Origin: Pseudomonas protegens
GTDB lineage: Bacteria; Pseudomonadota; Gammaproteobacteria; Pseudomonadales; Pseudomonadaceae
Direction: 5' to 3'
Length of the DNA: 44,616 nucleotides
NCBI RefSeq assembly: GCF_003732485.1
Contig: NZ_MOAK01000082.1
Span: 151,342-195,957 of the forward strand
The translations under genes and the position numbers were made by a program. The notes below the pieces were generated by a model, which saw nothing but the letters and a program-made list of their open reading frames with translations, ran no database searches and was not told where the DNA came from. The stretch's first letter is position 1. Every line of letters begins with the position of its first letter. Below are positions 42,501-44,616 of the stretch, piece after piece.

Positions 42501-42770
42501 TCAGGCCTTGAGTGTCAGGGACGGAGCAAAGGCCTCCAGTTCATCTTCCACCGCCTCGATTATTCGTTCGACATCCGCGGCGCTCATCACTGTGGCACAG
42601 GGAATGCCGGCGATGGCGATCATGGTTTCGCCGCTGGCACGGTCGAAGAGCCGGGCGATCATGCTGCCTGGCGCGTCCATGCTGGCCTCGAAGCCCAAGG
42701 GATGAAAATGCCAGCGCATCAGCTGGCAGGCATTGGGAAAGGTGACTTTACTGGCCCAGACTCTGTTCAT
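42501..42770 (-). CDS. DUF1652-family protein
   Basis: An 89-aa Pseudomonas-type DUF1652 protein: FPNACQLMRWHFHPLGFEAS, then the core GSMIARLFDRASGETMIAIA and GIPCATVMSAADVERIIEAV. The function of the family is unknown. I chose ATG 42770 with GGTGGG 6 bp upstream; an in-frame ATG at 42791 would add seven residues. The same frame continues far upstream but only as antisense of the AraC gene. Single gene with its own terminator. Confidence 0.85.
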   Translation of the reverse strand: MNRVWASKVTFPNACQLMRWHFHPLGFEASMDAPGSMIARLFDRASGETMIAIAGIPCATVMSAADVERIIEAVEDELEAFAPSLTLKA

Positions 42771-43049
42771 CGATGGCCCACCTTGATTCATTGAGCGCTT
42801 CCTTGTGCTCGCGGTAGGAACAATCGGGTCGTCAATGACCCGATCAGTCAAGGGTTTAAAAATAGCACCGGGTTGTGACCGATCGCAGTTTTTTTGCCCA
42901 CCGTCCGGCAGTTCACTCGCAGATTTTTGATGTACGTCATGTATTCGGCCCGGCGGGTCCAGAGAACCCGGGCCCTTGGCGGAGGGACGGTCATTGATGC
43001 CTCTGCTGAAGTTCGGCAAGCTGCGCCTTTTTGGCTGTTCGAGACCCTT

Positions 43050-43865
43050 ATGACTGCCCCTGACGACGGGCCTCTGCAAACCCAGGCCACCGGTGAAACC
43101 GTGATGCGTTATCACCTGTGCTGGAAGCACCGCGACCTTGATGGCGTGATGGCGCTTTACCATCCGCAAATCCAGTACAACGACTTTTTCCAGAATCGCA
43201 CACTGGGTCTGGTCGAACTGCGGGAATACGTGCGGGTGAGCATGCCCCGCGCGCCTGATGAGGCCCTGGAGCACAGCGATCGCATTCGCCTGGATGGCAA
43301 TACGGCCTTTATCCAGTATCAGGTAACCCTGCGGGGCGGTCAGGGCCTGGTGTCGTTCCGCGCCAGTGAAGCGATTACCGTGCGCGACGGCCTGATCTGG
43401 CGGGTCAATGAATATGCGTCCCTGGTGCGTGAATCGGCGTCGGCCCCGTCCTCCGGCGGTCTGCGTCCGGCGGCCAGCCGCCTGGGGCTGTCGCCGCGCC
43501 AGTTGAGTTTCATGGCCGAGGACTTGCAACAGTACTTCCAGCACCAGCAGCCTTATCTTGATCCGCAGCTGGACCTGCAGCGGGTAGCCCGAGAGTGCGG
43601 CTACAGCCGCAATCAGATTTCCTACCTGCTCAATCAGGTGCTGGGGCAAAGCTTCTACCGCTATGTGAACCAGGCGCGCCTGCAGCATGTGCTGACCGCC
43701 CTGGACAATGCCGCGCCACCGCTGCGGGTCGACGAACTGGCCTTTGCGGCCGGGTTCAATTCCCTGTCGGCGTTCTACAGCTGTTTTCGCCAGCATACCG
43801 GACAGTCGCCCAAGGCTTATGCCAAGCAAATTTCTTTGCGTGCACGCGCGCAAGACAGCGCCTGA
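43050..43865 (+). CDS. AraC-family regulator with a SnoaL/NTF2-like N-terminal domain
   Basis: A 271-aa protein. Residues about 10-125 read as a SnoaL/NTF2-like ligand-binding fold (VMRYHLCWKHRDLDGVMALY, HPQIQYNDFFQNRTLG, FRASEAITVRDGLIWRVNEY). Residues about 160-265 are an AraC HTH pair (LDLQRVARECGYSRNQISYL, LRVDELAFAAGFNSLSAFYS, FRQHTGQSPKAYAKQ). The usual AraC sensor is a cupin; this combination is less common but known in Pseudomonas. ATG 43050 has GAG 6 bp upstream, and earlier in-frame ATGs give a non-homologous extension. It lies 51 bp upstream of the FAD oxidase in the same direction and may regulate it or share its transcript. Confidence 0.88.
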   Translation: MTAPDDGPLQTQATGETVMRYHLCWKHRDLDGVMALYHPQIQYNDFFQNRTLGLVELREYVRVSMPRAPDEALEHSDRIRLDGNTAFIQYQVTLRGGQGLVSFRASEAITVRDGLIWRVNEYASLVRESASAPSSGGLRPAASRLGLSPRQLSFMAEDLQQYFQHQQPYLDPQLDLQRVARECGYSRNQISYLLNQVLGQSFYRYVNQARLQHVLTALDNAAPPLRVDELAFAAGFNSLSAFYSCFRQHTGQSPKAYAKQISLRARAQDSA

Positions 43866-43916
43866 GGACAGGGACTAGGATCGCCGCATTCGAAGTCCGG
43901 GTTGCGGAGTGCTTGC

Positions 43917-44616
43917 ATGCCAGCGTGGCGCAGTATCAGTTTGTGGATGGACCAGTTGGACGAGCCGCTATTGCCGCGGCCGTCCCTTGAACAAGACCTG
44001 GACCTGGACGTGGCGATCATCGGCGCCGGTTACACCGGGCTGTGGACGGCCTATTACCTCAAGCGCCAAGCGCCGCAGCTCAAGGTGGCGGTGATCGAGG
44101 CCCAGACCGCAGGTTTCGGTGCTTCGGGACGCAATGGCGGCTGGCTGATGGGCAATCTGCTGGGGGAGGACCGCCTGCTGGCAGGGCTGTCGCCGGAGCA
44201 GCGTCGAGCCTCTTTCGATCTGCTGCATGGCATTCCCGATGAAGTGGCCAAGGTCATTGAACGTGAAGGCATCGACTGCGATTACCGCAAAGGCGGGGTG
44301 CTGTATTGCGCGGCCCGCTATCCCGAGCAGGAAACCAGCCTGCGCCAGTACCTGGACAAGCTCTACGCCCAGGGCCTGAACCAGGACGATTACCGCTGGC
44401 TGAACCCCGAGCAACTGGCCCGGCAGATCCGCGTGGCCAAACCCTATGGCGCTATCTATGCCCCCCATTGCGCCACTATCCAGCCGGCCAAGCTGGTACG
44501 CGGCCTGGCTCGTGCGGTGGAGCGACTGGGGGTGAGCATTTACGAGAACAGCCCCGTGACCCATTGGCAGGCCGGCAGCCTGCAGACTCGCCACGCCGCG
44601 GTGCGCAGCCGTTGGA
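43917..44616 (+). CDS. FAD-dependent DAO-family oxidoreductase, N-terminal part
   Basis: First 233 residues of a glycine/D-amino-acid-oxidase-type flavoenzyme, similar to gamma-glutamylputrescine oxidase (PuuB/PauB group). After a short leader (SLWMDQLDEPLLPRPSLE) comes the FAD Rossmann motif VAIIGAGYTGLWTAYYLK, the ribose-binding acid in VAVIEAQTAG and the characteristic FGASGRNGGWLMG. KGGVLYCAA and GAIYAPHCATIQPAKLVRGL match the substrate-domain start. GGAG lies 7 bp before ATG 43917. The gene runs off the window at 44616. It probably oxidises a secondary amine; the exact substrate is unclear. Confidence 0.9.
   Translation, partial: MPAWRSISLWMDQLDEPLLPRPSLEQDLDLDVAIIGAGYTGLWTAYYLKRQAPQLKVAVIEAQTAGFGASGRNGGWLMGNLLGEDRLLAGLSPEQRRASFDLLHGIPDEVAKVIEREGIDCDYRKGGVLYCAARYPEQETSLRQYLDKLYAQGLNQDDYRWLNPEQLARQIRVAKPYGAIYAPHCATIQPAKLVRGLARAVERLGVSIYENSPVTHWQAGSLQTRHAAVRSRW

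Noticed and set aside
42774..43853. Long minus-strand extension of the DUF1652 frame
   Set aside because: The part upstream of 42791 is antisense to the AraC gene; only the last 89 codons resemble a family.
1..44616. CRISPR arrays, tRNA and rRNA genes
   Set aside because: No regularly spaced repeats of CRISPR length and no tRNA-like cloverleaf or rRNA sequence was seen; the island is not at a tRNA.

Overview
The window is a Pseudomonas chromosome, most likely of the fluorescens group (P. protegens / P. chlororaphis / P. fluorescens). Both flanks are GC-rich core genome with MexEF-OprN efflux genes, mexT, mexS, pgm, a pirin, a DUF1652 protein and REP elements of the GGAGCCGGCTTGCCGGCGA type. 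Identification is by reading the translations; no database search was run.

Left flank (1-2159): 5' part of mexF and complete mexE, both on the minus strand. Right flank (34744-44616): mexT, mexS, pgm, a pirin, a helicase-IV-like UvrD-family helicase, DUF1652, an AraC regulator with a SnoaL-like N-terminus, and the start of a DAO-type FAD oxidase. In P. aeruginosa mexS-mexT-mexE-mexF-oprN are contiguous. Here about 32.6 kb separates mexT from mexE.

The inserted DNA is visibly lower in GC and full of decayed genes. It is bounded by two directly repeated ~150-bp segments (4023-4174 and 34626-34773). Each contains the last nine codons and stop of mexT next to GCCCCC tracts and GGAA-type short repeats that look like integrase arm sites. 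The mexT 3' end therefore looks like the attachment site of an integrative element whose integrase is gone. A smaller block with a MerR regulator and an SDR (2443-3976) lies outside the left repeat and may be an older element at the same site.

Island cargo from left to right: an MFS exporter; pagL (lipid A deacylase); a five-gene operon of an isochorismatase-type amidohydrolase, a GYD protein and a polar amino-acid-type ABC importer, with a divergent LysR; a broken SDR; a DMT exporter; a SAM methyltransferase; an operon of a sialidase-like protein, a membrane protein and an LTA-synthase-like enzyme; a decayed copy of the lysR/agmatinase locus; acetyltransferases; IS66 and IS3 remnants; a hydrolase; a TetR regulator; an intact lysR/agmatinase pair; a tailspike-like beta-helix protein; a DUF2000 protein; a secreted hydrolase with a decayed paralogue; and gene fragments up to the right repeat.

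The most striking unexplained signal is a 15-bp palindrome, ACTAACA-N-TGTTAGT with variants. It occurs at least six times, always in intergenic DNA of the island (6901, 19901, 21143, 23487, 26951, 31895). At two or three sites it sits in the spacer of a recognisable sigma-70 promoter reading leftwards. This suggests an island-wide repressor regulon, possibly controlled by the TetR protein at 24730-25371. A second shared signal is a set of 10-bp phased TTACA/TCACA/TCACG repeats at 20046 and 25702.
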